Below are positions 1 to 11,843 of a stretch of 64,000 bases of DNA, piece by piece. The stretch is from contig CM076193.1 in NCBI GenBank assembly GCA_038277395.1, positions 171,470,711-171,534,710 of the forward strand. The letters are read 5' to 3'. Under the pieces are notes generated by a model, which worked only from the letters and a program-made list of their open reading frames with translations, had not been told where the DNA came from and ran no database searches. The number at the start of each line of letters is the position of its first letter. Positions within the stretch are counted from its first letter, which is position 1. Position numbers and translations under genes: made by a program. This stretch comes from Dryocosmus kuriphilus (Eukaryota; Arthropoda; Insecta; Hymenoptera; Cynipidae).

Positions 1-84
1 ATATAATATAATTTTCCGGAGCAGGAGTAAGGTTATTAATAGTTTAAATAGTACGTAGCTTACCATTGTAATAATTTAGAATCT

Positions 85-190
85 ATTATAAAGACATTAG
101 TAGTCGGATAGTGATTGACATTTTTCCATTATAAAGACATTAATAGTCGGATAGTGATTGACATTTTTGTCGGATAGAAGTTGACATTTT
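85..190. repeat. Short tandem repeat, about 43-bp unit
   Basis: Two near-identical 43-bp units start at 85 and 128, each containing GTCGGATAGTGATTGACATT. A shortened third unit ends at 190. The rest of 1-411 shows no gene. Confidence 0.8.
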
Positions 191-411
191 AGGTTAAGTC
201 TAGAGAAATATATAAAATTTTGGTATTAAATGTAAAATGAAGGTAGTAGATAATAAAGAATAAGGAGACCAAAAACTCACCGATATTTTTAAACAAAATT
301 TGAGTTCCATAATGACGGACAATTAACATGAAACATCAATTTTTTAACAGAACACATGTTCGTGTTCTGTGAACTGTGGAAGGAGGTTAGGAACTGAAGT
401 TAGTACCAAAT

Positions 412-2387
412 TATTTGAAGTCTCGAAAAGTGTGAATAATATCGTGGTATATAATCGATAGATTTTCAGTATCCGTTCTAAAATTAATACTACTTTCATT
501 TTTTACAATATTAATCATTTCTAAAATGTTTCTTTTTTGATAATTGTTTTCGAAGCTTAAAATTTTTACATTTTTTGAATTATAATCAAATTGTGATTTA
601 AAGTTGTAGTATGGTTATATAAAGCTGTATTTGTAAGTTTATTATTCTGACTATTGATATGTTCTGAAACTCTTGTCTTTAGATAACGTTTAGTTTGACC
701 AATATAAACTTTATCACAATTTTGGCATGAGATTCCGTAAACTAAGTTTGTTTTTTCAAATTTTGGAATTTTATCTTTTATTGAAGGTATTAGGATTTTG
801 GAAAGTTTATTTTTAATAGTAAAGATAATGGTTATATTCAATTTTTTACAAATTCTTAATAAAGAAGAATAAAGGTCTTCTATGTAAGGTAAAATTAAAA
901 TTTTGGAGAAATCTATTTCTTTATTGGTGGTTTGGCTATTATGTTGGTTATTTTGTTCAAGATCTCTAAGTCTTCTTTTGATATTGCTGATGATAAATTC
1001 GTGAGGATAATTATTTTTAATAAGATTCTCATAAATAAAGTTAATATTTTTATTCAAAAATTGTGGTTCAGAAAGTTTGAAAGCTCTATCGACGAGAGAT
1101 GTGATTATTCCTTTTTTATGATTTAGATGGTGGTTTGAGAGAAAATTTAAAGTGCGTCCTGAATAGGTTTTTTTATGGAACCAATCAGTCTCGATAAAGC
1201 CTTTTTGAAAAATAATTGTTAGATCAAGAAAGTTAATTTTTTTGTCAACTGATTTTTCTAAAGTAAATTGCAAACTTTTACCTTTATTATTAAATTCGTT
1301 TAAAATGTCATTTATTTGATTTTTGTGTAGGCATATTATTGTATCGTCGACAAAGCGATAATAAAAGATAATTTTAAATTTTGGATTATTTATAATATTG
1401 TTTTCAATCTTTTGCATAATAATTTCTGCAATTACAGATGAGATGGGAGAGCCCATTGGGGTTCCAAATTTTTGTTTATAAATAGTATAGTTGAATTGAA
1501 AATATGCGTTATCTAAGCAAAATTTTAAGGCCTTATCGAATTGTTGGTAGCTTAAATTTGTGAAGTTTTTTATTTGATTCCATTTTTCTTTGACAAGTTT
1601 GTAAACTAATTCAGGATCAATATTGGTAAACATTGAGACGGCATCGAAAGAACAGATTGTGAAATCATCTGGGATATTAATGCGTTTAATTTTGTTTAAA
1701 AAATCGAAACTGTCTTTTATAGTGTGTTTGGAGTTATTGCAAATATTGTTTAAAATTTTTTTTAAGAAATGTGAAAGGTTATATATAGGAGAATTTATAA
1801 ATGAAGTTACCGGTCTAACCGGTAAATCAGGTTTGTGTAGTTTTATCAAGCCATACATAAGTGGAGGTTGTCCATTAGTACATTTTAGTGAGTTTGCAAA
1901 ATTTTTATCTATTAATTTTTTATTAAGCCAATTATTAATCATATTGTTGAGATCAGTTTGGATATTTGTTGTCGGATTATTAATAATTTCATAAGTTCTA
2001 TTATCACTAAGTAGGATAAGCATTTTTTTATTATATTCTTCTTTTTCAATTATAGTTGTGATATTTCCTTTGTCTGCACGACTTATTAGAAGGTTACAGT
2101 TATCTTTAATGAATTTTTTGGTTTTTGTAAATTTAGATTCAAGGAGTCTTTGATTAGGGTTCCAATTAATTTTTGATACAAGATGTTTTTTTAAGATAAA
2201 AGTTAAGTTACTTCTAAGGCAGTTTAAATCTTTTTCACAAATTCTTAGAGATTTGTTTTCAATACCCAAGATGATATCATTAAGAGGTAAAGTTTTTTTA
2301 ATGTATGGCATAGCAAAGTCGCCACCCAAGGCAAGAATTTCAGATACATCACTTGGGATAATTTTATCAGATAAGTTTTTTTATAAA
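412..2387 (-). pseudogene. Penelope-like reverse transcriptase with GIY-YIG endonuclease
   Basis: The main open frame (566-2329) gives 587 residues. The reverse transcriptase shows motif A (SFDAVSMFTNI, about residue 227), motif B (GTPMGSPIS, about 290), motif C (FVDD, about 328) and the following NFLDL block. A C-terminal GIY-YIG nuclease follows (VYGISCQNCDKVYIGQTKR, about 532-550), which in this family nicks target DNA for priming. The same frame continues upstream of the first ATG as far as about 2387 and matches a conserved linker also present in element B, so the real protein starts further upstream, in the 2367-2942 frame. Near 600 a frameshift separates the last 50 or so residues, which stay open to about 412. 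The catalytic motifs look intact, but the two frame breaks argue against function. Confidence 0.88.
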
Positions 2388-2940
2388 AGCTTTTGTGTGG
2401 AAAGTAGGTAATGTACATTGTTCTCTTTCTAAGTTATCTAATTTCATAATAGATTGTCTAATTAAATTATTTCCATAGAGTTTTGCTTTTTTTAAATTGA
2501 AACGTTTAAGGTTATCTAGAAGTTCTATTGAAGAGGTTTGTATAATTTTGTTTTCTAAAGTGCATATTTCTTGTGTAGTATTTTTTATATATTGCATGTT
2601 ATCTAGGATTTCAAGTTGCAAAATTTTATATCTAAAGTAAATTAGGCTATTTTGGAATTTATTGTAACTAGTTTTGGATTTAAAGACAATATGTGTTTTC
2701 GTACTATTAATGATATTATTTGGAAATAGATTTCTGCTTTTACATTTTTGTAAGAATCTATTTTGGTTTTTTAATTTTTCTAATAAAAAAATAGATTTTA
2801 ACCATTTTTTGACAAAGAAAGTTACCTGTAAGTTATAATTATAAGTAAGGCTTTGGAAAAATCCTTGCTCCGATGAATTAATAGATCGCTGTTGTTCGGA
2901 ATTTCCCATTGTAGTTTTTTGGCCAGTTTTGATATATGAC
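412..2940 (-). mobile_element. Penelope-like retroelement A (decayed)
   Basis: This stretch holds the N-terminal region, reverse transcriptase and GIY-YIG nuclease of one Penelope-like element on the minus strand, in the order expected for the family. At least two frame breaks, near 2380 and near 600, make it a dead copy. I did not find its terminal pLTRs. Its upstream end abuts a fragment of a second Penelope family at about 2941. Confidence 0.85.
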
Positions 2941-2942
2941 AT
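2367..2942 (-). pseudogene. N-terminal part of Penelope-like element A
   Basis: This 191-codon frame is Lys/Asn-rich and likely partly coiled-coil. It contains FLQKCKSRNLFPNNI, which corresponds to LLKCRRSDLHPKHI in element B, so it is the N-terminal region that precedes the Penelope reverse transcriptase. It ends inside a run of seven A residues on the minus strand (about 2376-2382). The reverse transcriptase continues in another frame from there, which indicates a single-base indel. The first 20 or so codons lie at the junction with the neighbouring fragment, so the true start is uncertain. Confidence 0.7.
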
Positions 2943-3497
2943 TTTAAATTGATAATATTTTTGCGAAAAGTGATGGAATTTTTTACAAAGGAGTTTAGTT
3001 TAAGTATGGATTTAGAAAGAATATTGTTGATAAATTTTGAAAGAAAATATGTAGGTGTGTTATTATAGGAAACAACAGGTCTGAGAGGAATGTTATCATT
3101 ATGGATTTTTGAAAGACCATACATATGTAAAATTTAAAATGAGAGGAATGTTATCTTTATGGATCTTTGGAAGACCATACATCCTAGCTAAATTGGTATT
3201 TGAGACACAGAGTAAATTTTCATTAATATTTTTAAAATATCCTTTTTTTGTCCAGTCTTTTATAAAAGAAGAAGTTGAATTTTGTAGTTTTGTTAGAGGA
3301 TTAAAATTTAATTGAGTATAAGTATTTGAGTCGCAAAGCATTGAATTCATCTTTGAAAAGTATGAAGATTTATCGGGAAGAACGGTGACATTTCCTTTAT
3401 CGGCTCGAGTAACAAGGATATCTGGATTATTTTTGAAAACATTTTTGGAAATTTTAATATTTTGTGCAATTTTTCTACCAGTACAAGAGATCTCTAT
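2941..3497 (-). pseudogene. Penelope-like element B fragment (RT fingers region)
   Basis: Reverse-complementing this segment gives a close match to 6176-6680, the internal part of Penelope-like element B. Visible blocks include ADKGNV, ARMYGLPKIHKD and LRPVVSY, which precede motif A in Penelope reverse transcriptases. A direct duplication of about 60 bp (around 3085-3180, covering the YGL..IHKD block) disrupts the frame. Both ends are truncated and no catalytic motif remains. Confidence 0.8.
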
Positions 3498-3771
3498 TTA
3501 TGTTTTCTTACAATTTCCTAAATCAAACTATATGTGTTTTCTTACAATAACCTAAAAAAATTTCTATTCCACTTTGCTTAATCTATAAATTTACACTTTT
3601 ATCCTTCTTATCACATGGCTTTTATCACTATTATACTATATTATATTACTACTATATACTCCAATCGTCGCAACATCTTTTTTCATCTTCTTCCGTATAA
3701 AGTCAAATTGTAAAAAATGGATTGAATACTACGCAACACTTTTAGTAAGTCAATTTTCTTATATTTATATA

Positions 3772-5196
3772 CACTGTAAAAAATTTCGGGAATTTTCCGT
3801 CATTTTTAGTAGGGAATATTTCATAAATTGAATAGGAAACAATATTTTCCCAAAAAAATAGGAAATATTTCCTAGTTTTCGGGAAAATTTCGGAAAACGT
3901 AAGAATTATTTCGGAAGAAGTCGGGAATAATTCGGAAATGTTATGAAATTCATAATACCCTATCAAAATGGGAAATTTTTCCTATTCGTTTGGGAATTTT
4001 TTTTAAATTTTCCTAAGGAATTTTTCTTAACTATTTATGAATTTTTCATACATTTTCGGAGGGGATATTTCATAACCGTTTGATTTTTTCCTTACACTTT
4101 CCCTGGGAATATTTCAACCCATTTGTAAAATTTTCTTTAAATTTCACTGGAAATATTTCCTAAAATTTTCGCTAATCATATGGATATTTTCACTTTTACA
4201 CTGTAAAAATTTTCAGGTATTTTCTCTATACGTTTTCGTAAGGAAAATTCAAAATTTGGGTGGGGAAAATACCTTCCACCAATAAGAAAATAGGTAATTA
4301 TTAATTTAAAAATATGAATGTGGTAATAATAGAAACAGCTTTATTGAAAGTTGACTCAATTCTGTGATCTTATAAACTGTAAAATTTTTTGGGAATTTTC
4401 CCTACTGATTGTTAGCAAATTCACAAGTTTCGTTAAGAAAAAGGGCTTTCCCAAAAATGTTAGGGACTTTTCCCTAATTGTAGGGAAAGTTCGGAAAAAC
4501 ATGAAATATTCCCTAACTGTTCGGGAATTTTCCGGAAACTTAAGGGAATTGACAACACACTGAGAGGTTTGACCTATAGGGAGGAGGTACGAGTAGCTAC
4601 CGCTAGATGGCCAAAATTTGGGCTGTTGCAAGCAAGACGGCGATCTCTGTTTATAAAGGCGGGACGTTCCTCTGAATACTTATCTTCATTGATTCATTCT
4701 TCTCTTGAGCTTCGGTTCGAGAAGTAAACTCATTTATATGATGTAGATTTTTTTCTATAAAATTTTAGAGGAAATCCCTAACGAACTTCCCTTTGAATTT
4801 TCCTAATAATTAAAAGGATAAATTTCCACATTTTGCGGAATTTTCCGTACGAAATATTAGGGAGAATTCCCTGATTTTTCGGAAATTTTTCATATCTTTT
4901 CAGAGTTTTTCCCTAATAGCTATTAGGAAATATTCCCGAAAATTTTGGTAAATTCCAATCATTTTCGGGAATTTTCCTTATAAAACATTAGGAAAAATTC
5001 TCTGAATTTTAGGTAAATTTCCCAATTTTACGGAATTTTCCCTACGAAATATCAGGGAAAATTCACTAAGTTTTCGGAAATTTTCCATATCTTTTAGAGT
5101 TTTTCCCTAATAACTATTAGGGAAAATTCCCGAAAAGTTAGGGTTAATAGCTTCCCGAACATTTTCGGGAAAATTCCCGAAAAATTTTTTACAGTG
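3772..5196. mobile_element. Non-autonomous DNA element with CACTG ends, built from GGGAATTTTCCC-like repeats
   Basis: The segment begins CACTGTAAAAAATTTCGGG and ends with the inverted form (CCCGAAAAATTTTTTACAGTG). It is flanked by TA on both sides (3770-3771 and 5197-5198). There is no coding capacity. The interior is filled with dozens of degenerate, partly palindromic copies of a TTTCGGGAATTTTCCCTA-like motif in both orientations. Partial copies of the end sequence recur internally near 4199 and 4376, so this may be a nested or rearranged element. CACTG ends resemble the CMC (CACTA/Mirage/Chapaev) group; that assignment is inference. Confidence 0.7.
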
Positions 5197-5428
5197 TATT
5201 TTTAATCTACTATCATATTATACATTACATACGTCCATTAGATCGATAACATCTGTATTCTGAAGAGGTCATTTCATTAAATGACAAAACGTCAGTAATA
5301 AACTATTCATATCATAGTCTGGAAGTGTCGAAAATGGTTTTTATTTACATTGATTCCCAGACGTTAAATAATTAAGAAGGAAAATTCGATCTCTCCTTAA
5401 TATTATATATACATGCATTGACTAATAA

Positions 5429-6904
5429 TTGCACTATCAACTTACGACAATGACATCGCTCGAAGATCTACATCGGAGGTATGGATCAACAATCAAAATA
5501 TTAACTAAGGATTTATTTAAAATGTCTAACAATATAAATAATTGTATCCATAGGAAAAATTTGTTGTTGAAATGTCGCCGTTCGGATCTTCATCCTAAAC
5601 ATATCACAAATTGTACACACAAGATAAATAGTTTACACATGTATAGTAATTCTTGCAACAAAAAACTTAAACTTGTCACTGACAAGTTGAGTAACCAGAT
5701 CAGAAATATTGTTATTAAAGATATACACAATCACTTAAAGTTTTTACATAACCAATTTGAAATTACAAAAAACAAAATTAAAATTTCAATGTCAAACTCA
5801 GATTTTGCTATTTTCACTTACGAATTTGAACATCCTAATAATAATCATAACTATAAAAAAGAAATAATTTTTAATAATAAATTTCAGAAACTTCAGTCTA
5901 TTAATTCAAATGTGTCTTCTATCAATAACCACAAATTTGAACCTCTTGATCCTTGGTTATTAAATTTGTCAGATAAGATAATTCCTGATAATGTAATAGA
6001 TACAATTCGACTAGGAGAAAAATTTAGCTCTAGTTTTATAAATAACAAAAATAAGCACATTTCCGAAATTATAAAAGATATGCAGATGAATTGGATAAAA
6101 TACCCTTAGAATCAAGAAACTAATTTAGACATAAAGTTCTTTCTCTCACTTCTAACTATTTAAAAAAACCCAATAGAATCTCTTGTACTGATAGAAAAAT
6201 TGCACAAAATATTAAAATTTCCAAAAAATTTTTCAAAAATAATCCAGATATCCTTGTTCCTCGAGCCGATAAAGGAAATGTCACCGTTCTTCTCGATAAA
6301 TCTTCATACTTTTCAAAGATTAATTCAATGCTTTGCGACTCAAATACTTATACTCAATTAAATTCTAATCCTCTAACAAAACTACAAAATTCAACTTCTT
6401 CTTTTATAAAAGACTGGACAAAAAAAGGATATTTTAAAAATATTAATAAAAATTTACTATGTGTCTTAAATACCAATTTAGCTAGGATGTATGGTCTTTC
6501 AAAAATCCATAAAGATAACATTCCTCTCAGACCTGTTGTTTCCTATATTAACACACCTACATATTTTCTTTCAAAATTATCAACAATATTATTTCTAAAT
6601 CCTTACCTAAACTAAACTCCTTTGTAAAAAATTCCATCACTTTTCGCAAAAATATTATCAATTTAAAAATTCCAGATAATCATGTTTTTCTTTCCTTGGG
6701 TGTTTCTTCTTTATTCACTAATATTCCATTAGATCTCGTCCTTTCTTGTATAAATAATAGATGGTCTTATATTAGAAAATTTACCAACATTTCTCAGGAT
6801 AATTTTAACAATTGTATCACATTTTTAATGCAATCTACCTCATTTCAATTCGATAAAATATATTATAATTAAAATTTTGGCACCCCTATGGGTTCACCTA
6901 TATC
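5429..6904 (+). pseudogene. Penelope-like element B, 3'-truncated
   Basis: The N-terminal region is open at 5429-6109 (LLKCRRSDLHPKHI; NLSDKIIP linker). A TAG near 6108 and a frame change interrupt it. The reverse transcriptase region follows at 6328-6615 (ARMYGLSKIHKDNIPLRPVV) and, after another shift near 6590, reaches motif A and then motif B (NFGTPMGSPIS, with a TAA just before it). The motif A region reads LSLGVSSLFTNIP, so the catalytic Asp appears to be replaced by Gly. The element stops abruptly at about 6904, before motif C, where an unrelated GC-rich sequence begins. No GIY-YIG domain is present. It is the same family as 2941-3497 and inverted relative to it. Confidence 0.85.
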
Positions 6905-7569
6905 AGGTATTTTACCTGAAAGTAGTTGTGGTCGACTATGGGGCGCCGTTATGGGCGTGGCCTATTTCCCCCTCTCTCCCCCGCGCCCCGCGGTCGGCGC
7001 CTACGGTTCAGCGTGCATAGATAAAGGTGTCTAGCGGAAAGAGAGGTAGGTGGTGCGGGGTGGAGGGTGAGGGGGAGAGGGGTTTCCCGAGTGGTTGATT
7101 CTGGGTCTGATGACGTATGTGTAGGAGTTCCCAAACATGAAAATAAAAAAGATAGGAGGATGGGTGAAGGGATTCCTCTCTGCGGAGTTCGAGTTGGAGT
7201 GACGTAAGAGCGTAGGGGGTTTTTCCCATAGATAAGACTACTGCAAAGCTTTTAAATATTTCCAAGTATTTAATTTATTAATTATAGAACTTTTAAGAAA
7301 ATAGATTAAATAAATTTAAGGTAATATAAATTGATAAAAATTATTATCTAAAATAGGTGAAGGGTAAATAATAAGAAGATGGGTTTTTTGTTTAAACCTG
7401 TGAATATAGATTTATTCAATTTTTTGTCAAAAAAAAAAAACCTTACATCGAAATAGATCCAATCAAAGTGTTTTATATTTTTAAAAAAAATCTAAAAGCT
7501 ATCTTAGAATTAAACATATATGCTGTATAAAAAAACTAAAGATTATCTGTATGATTCATTCGAAATTCG
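6905..7569. other. Unassigned segment, GC-rich part at 6935-7240
   Basis: The part at about 6935-7240 is much richer in G+C than its surroundings (CCCCGCGCCCCGCGG, GGGTGAGGGGGAGAGGGG). It breaks Penelope-like element B. Short open frames exist but have low-complexity composition and no recognisable domain, so none is called. The remainder to the gap is AT-rich with nothing recognisable. Confidence 0.5.
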
Positions 7570-8069
7570 NNNNNNNNNNNNNNNNNNNNNNNNNNNNNNN
7601 NNNNNNNNNNNNNNNNNNNNNNNNNNNNNNNNNNNNNNNNNNNNNNNNNNNNNNNNNNNNNNNNNNNNNNNNNNNNNNNNNNNNNNNNNNNNNNNNNNNN
7701 NNNNNNNNNNNNNNNNNNNNNNNNNNNNNNNNNNNNNNNNNNNNNNNNNNNNNNNNNNNNNNNNNNNNNNNNNNNNNNNNNNNNNNNNNNNNNNNNNNNN
7801 NNNNNNNNNNNNNNNNNNNNNNNNNNNNNNNNNNNNNNNNNNNNNNNNNNNNNNNNNNNNNNNNNNNNNNNNNNNNNNNNNNNNNNNNNNNNNNNNNNNN
7901 NNNNNNNNNNNNNNNNNNNNNNNNNNNNNNNNNNNNNNNNNNNNNNNNNNNNNNNNNNNNNNNNNNNNNNNNNNNNNNNNNNNNNNNNNNNNNNNNNNNN
8001 NNNNNNNNNNNNNNNNNNNNNNNNNNNNNNNNNNNNNNNNNNNNNNNNNNNNNNNNNNNNNNNNNNNNN
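7570..8069. other. Assembly gap (500 N)
   Basis: Exactly 500 N bases, which is the usual placeholder for a gap of unknown size. Any frame drawn across it is artificial. Confidence 0.99.
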
Positions 8070-8151
8070 GAAATGGCGGACTAAAAATGGCGCCTGAAAT
8101 TGATAAAATTTTAAATATTTATATGAAGCTTGGTATAAAAGGGGGTTTCTG

Positions 8152-8312
8152 AGGTCACTGACTTCGAATTTGACATCAAATTACAATTTGAAAATCGAAA
8201 ATGTAATATGGGAACTAAAATCACAACATTTTTTATATATTTGCATGAATTTTGGTGAGGAGTTTTTGAGAAACTGAAATTTCACACATGTAGCTTTTTG
8301 TGTGAAAGCCTG
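8152..8312. repeat. Dispersed repeat R1, copy 1
   Basis: About 160 bp nearly identical to 9148-9310 (shared ATTTGACATCAAATTACAAT and TTTGGTGAGGAGTTTTTGAG). Both copies lie in direct orientation and bracket about 0.8 kb. Confidence 0.85.
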
Positions 8313-8471
8313 CAGTCAGCCTACAAAAGTTGTAGTATCCAAGGTCTACCACGTGGAGGTTGCAGTGCACTTTAGACCTCTTCTTTCGGGGTGCTTAATT
8401 ATCGTGAGTCCCCTTGCCTCTCACAAATCGAGGTGCTTTTTGAAATGAGTCCTCTTGCCTCTCATTAATTA

Positions 8472-8660
8472 TCTCCGTCCACGTCAAACTTTTCTTCGTC
8501 GGTTAATTCGAGTTCATCTAATAACTGTTAAGTTTCGGGAAGTCCAGACAAGTTTTCCTCGGCTTCGTCGCCGTCCATTTCTTCCACATCTTCCACATCC
8601 GATGTTATAGCTGCTTCTGAAGAAATTGGTAGTAATAACTTTTGCACAATTCGTTCATAA
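8472..8660 (-). pseudogene. Possible acidic coding remnant
   Basis: The minus strand reads an acidic stretch containing EDVEEMDGDEAEENLSGLPE. After an in-frame TAA it continues LLDELELTDEEKFDVDGDN before another stop. The composition resembles acidic N-terminal tails of DNA-transposon proteins, but I cannot name a family. No start or partner exon is evident. Confidence 0.25.
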
Positions 8661-8685
8661 TAATAATATAATTTGTTCTTACAAG

Positions 8686-8758
8686 GGAGGTTAGGTTGTT
8701 GTCCGACTCCGATTTTTTTGTAACTTTGCAGGTAAAAAGAGGATCCCAGACTATAAAA
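8686..8758. repeat. Dispersed repeat R2, copy 1
   Basis: The sequence TTGTCCGACTCCGATTTTTT through GTAAAAAGAGGATCCCAGAC recurs at 9042-9109 in direct orientation and at 15112-15186 inverted. It may mark the end of an uncharacterised element. Confidence 0.75.
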
Positions 8759-9041
8759 TTTGAATCATAAATGTGCAGTTGTTGAACAATTGATTATGTT
8801 TGAGGGACTGTAATTTTATAATGTTATTTCTAATATGCAAGTTAATATCAGACCTCAAAAGAATAGAAGTGTCAGAGATTTTTCGTATGAAATTCTTCCA
8901 GATCCTAACCCCAAACACATCCAAGGGCTGAATTCTCCCATTTGTGCCTTTTGGAATAGATTTTAGTAAAAGGTTTTTACCTTCCGGTGTAGCAGTTACG
9001 GTTCAAGGAGGAGGGACTGTAATTAATTGTTGTAATTAATT

Positions 9042-9109
9042 AGGGGTTGTTGTCCGACTCCGATTTTTTTGTAACTTTGCTGGTAAAAAGAGGATCCCAG
9101 ACTATAAAA
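9042..9109. repeat. Dispersed repeat R2, copy 2
   Basis: Near-identical to 8686-8758. The intervening 8760-9041 is AT-rich with no gene; a short motif GAGGGACTGTAATT occurs in it twice. Confidence 0.75.
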
Positions 9110-9147
9110 CAAAAATTAGAGAATATTGTCTAAGTACTAATTTGGGC

Positions 9148-9310
9148 TGAGTCACTGATTTCGAATTTGACATCAAATTACAATTTGAAAATCGAAAATG
9201 TAATATGGGAATTAAAATCACAACATTTTTTACATATTTGCATGAATTTTGGTGAGGAGTTTTTGAGAAACTGAAATTTCACACATGTAGCTTTTTGTTT
9301 GAAAGCCTGC
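9148..9310. repeat. Dispersed repeat R1, copy 2
   Basis: Second copy of the 160-bp repeat at 8152-8312. Its right edge coincides with the truncated 3' end of the Transib-like pseudogene, so it marks the breakpoint. Confidence 0.85.
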
Positions 9311-11146
9311 GTGCTTATTGCGTGCTTCAGATGCTTCTTCACCAAGCATTCCGATAGGCAACAAGCTACTTCTCATTATGTCCGTTCCATGGATAAGAAT
9401 CTTGTGGACCGTCGATGACATGGGATACCAAGAGTAGTACTTCACGTACATTTTGGCGGTTAAAATGCATAGATCTCCAAACAGAGTAGAATTTACTGGT
9501 ACCTGAAGAGACAGAGCGACAAGGATAGATTTCATTTTTCCAAGAAGTTCTTTATCCGATGCTAAACATTCAGTCAGTAGGTGCGGATCCTCAAAAGCTC
9601 TACGGGCCGTATTACCGTCATTGGTAGTGCCGCTACCTCCTGGCTTTGGTTTGTCAACATTAATCCCCAATTTTTCGCGAAGAATGTTTTGTACGTAAGA
9701 CTTTCTTTTAGCAAATGCAATCTTCTCACTCTCACTTCTTACCTGCCATACTTTTAAGTCCAGTCTGTACGTGATATGCAAGATAAACTCAAACATTCGA
9801 ATCCATGCATGCAGTGGCCTTATTCCGTATATAAGTGAATTTGGATTTGCAGTAAATGTGCCCTTTGTTATGTTAGAGATATTATTAAACTGCTTTGGAG
9901 TTGAATGTCAGATGGGGCAACTTTGCATGGATTTCGTGTTCGTGATGATGCTCAAGACCTTGCCATCTATCAGGGTTAAACATAAGCTGAAGTGTATGCG
10001 AATGAGAGTATCATTCAACATCATTTCAGTAGCACTCAGATCATTAATTTCGTCTTCTACTTCGGCTTTTCGTCTTGTGATGATATCTGCTGACTCTTTC
10101 ACTTACTGCAAATTAAGAGGTCGACAAAATCTAGATGATTGCGTTAACTGATTGTTCCACAGTAGTATATTATCATTCGTAGACCAACGCAATGGGATGA
10201 GCGTAGTAGCGAATAAATTTTCATCGCTAACATTAAGAGACGTGTCTTTAAAATTTTGTTTGTATGGCGAATTGCCAGAGCTGCCGTCGAATCCCCATGA
10301 GCATATCAGCACTGTTTTTAATTCCTTAGCGCTTTCCGACTGCTGAACGTATTGCAGCAGATCATCGTTCTGTATTTCAAACATTCTACTAACAGTGTGA
10401 TCTAATAATGCCTGTAGAGAAACCTTAGCTTCATCTTCCGTGATTGATATTGTTGATTTTGGGGGTCTGCAAGAAGCTTTAGTCATTCGAACGCTATCAT
10501 ACGGTGGGAAAACGTCCGCACCTTGTCCCTTCACTAATAAACGCATGCCAATGTAATACTCTTCAGATAAAGAATGGTCAAGTAAGAACGACAATGCTTT
10601 TTCTGGCGTTAACTTTACCGGCTTTGGTTCCATGAATAAATTTTCTTATTTTATATGCTCTTTCGTGTTCACTTTCAATCTTTTTGATGACTGCTGCTAA
10701 GTCATTTTCTCCAGAACGCCTTGCTGCATAACGACATGCTCTCAAAATCCGCTGAGGATTATTCTCATTAGCATTGTTAATCGCTGCTGCATCCTCCTCT
10801 TCGATCTTTCAGATTTCAGCTTGAATGAAGTATATGGCCTACCAAATCCCGGTAAAGAAACGATTTCATTAAGGTGAGTTTCTGAATTTTTTAAATCGGG
10901 GATTTTGAATTCAGAATTTAACCACGCATCATTCTTTGCCCGAAACCTTTTCTGCGTTCGCTTAGAAGCTTCCCATTTAATGTTAAATTTACTTCTTAGA
11001 GTCCTGAGAGCAATCTTCAGTTTATCCAATTTCTCATTTTGTATATCTTTGATTTGAAGGTTTAGTTTCTTCACAATGTCCACTCCATGCTTATCACAAA
11101 AGAATTCTATGAATTCTTCTTTTTTGAACAATATGCTAGTCGACAT
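9308..11146 (-). pseudogene. Transib/RAG1-like transposase, decayed and 3'-truncated
   Basis: Reading down the minus strand, an N-terminal basic region (10742-11146) is followed after frameshifts near 10770 and 10630 by a frame that runs to about 9308. That frame is broken only by a TAA at about 10103 and a TGA at about 9910. Three blocks resemble the DDE core of Transib transposases and RAG1: SWGFDGSSGNSPYKQ (first Asp), LIDGKVLSIITNTKSMQSCPI (second Asp with a Cys pair, the second Cys lost to the TGA) and GEEASEARNK (Glu). The block LIPLRW...LLWNN...SRFCRPL lies between the first two, as in Transib. The protein is cut directly after the Glu motif by repeat R1. Terminal inverted repeats were not found. 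The family call rests on remembered motifs, not a search. Confidence 0.7.
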
Positions 11147-11843
11147 ATTAAAGGTTATAATATATGTTCAATAAACCTCTTCAAAATATAAAATAAAATG
11201 AACTGTCAATATTTCATAAAACTCTGACACATAATGCGTTTTCGGTCCTAAAGTTCTGACAGACGAGTGTCGGATGACAAATGACAGATAAACAAAAGAG
11301 CAAACGCTAACAAGAAAAATTGTACCAAACTCGGTTCACCTAACGCAAGTCGCAATGATTGCTATGTGCATGTGCAACTGTGCACGCTCAACTTTATTCA
11401 CTAATATCTTCGTCAAATGTTAATGGTGGCAGAGGTTGGCAACTAATCTGATAGTTAACATAATGATGAACCTAAAAGCACTATATAACTTTAGATACAA
11501 GGTGGAACCTCGGGGAACTTTTGATTCAAATATTCTCTATTGCTGTGTATTCCTTAAATGCATGAGTACAAAGTGAGATAATTCAAACCCAAGATAAAAT
11601 TGGGATTTCTTTTCTATAACGTAATTATTTATGACCACTCTAATGAGCAACAATAATTGTAACATTTTGATTCGTAACATTATGAACGAGTTTTTCAAAC
11701 ATTTTTTTCAAAAAATAGTAACAAAAAGAAGAAACATTTCTTCTATTCATAACGCTCTAGAATTAGAAGGACTAGTTAAAATATCATAATACTTGGTGAA
11801 AAGCTTCTTCAACTCATCTATATTATGAAAAATAAATCTTCCA
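11147..11843. other. Non-coding stretch between two transposase pseudogenes
   Basis: AT-rich. It should contain the 5' flank of the Transib-like pseudogene and the 3' flank of the pogo-like one. No terminal repeat, gene or strong motif was recognised. Confidence 0.5.

Noticed and set aside
2367..2387. Programmed frameshift at a run of A between the Penelope N-terminus and RT
   Set aside because: The RT frame is +1 relative to the upstream frame, not the -1 expected of an A-rich slippery site, and the copy has other lesions. A simple indel is more likely.
6949..7265. Minus-strand frames in the GC-rich block
   Set aside because: Low-complexity composition, no domain, and they sit in an interrupted repeat region.
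7520..8152. Open frame across the N stretch
   Set aside because: It consists almost wholly of undetermined residues and is an artefact of the assembly gap.
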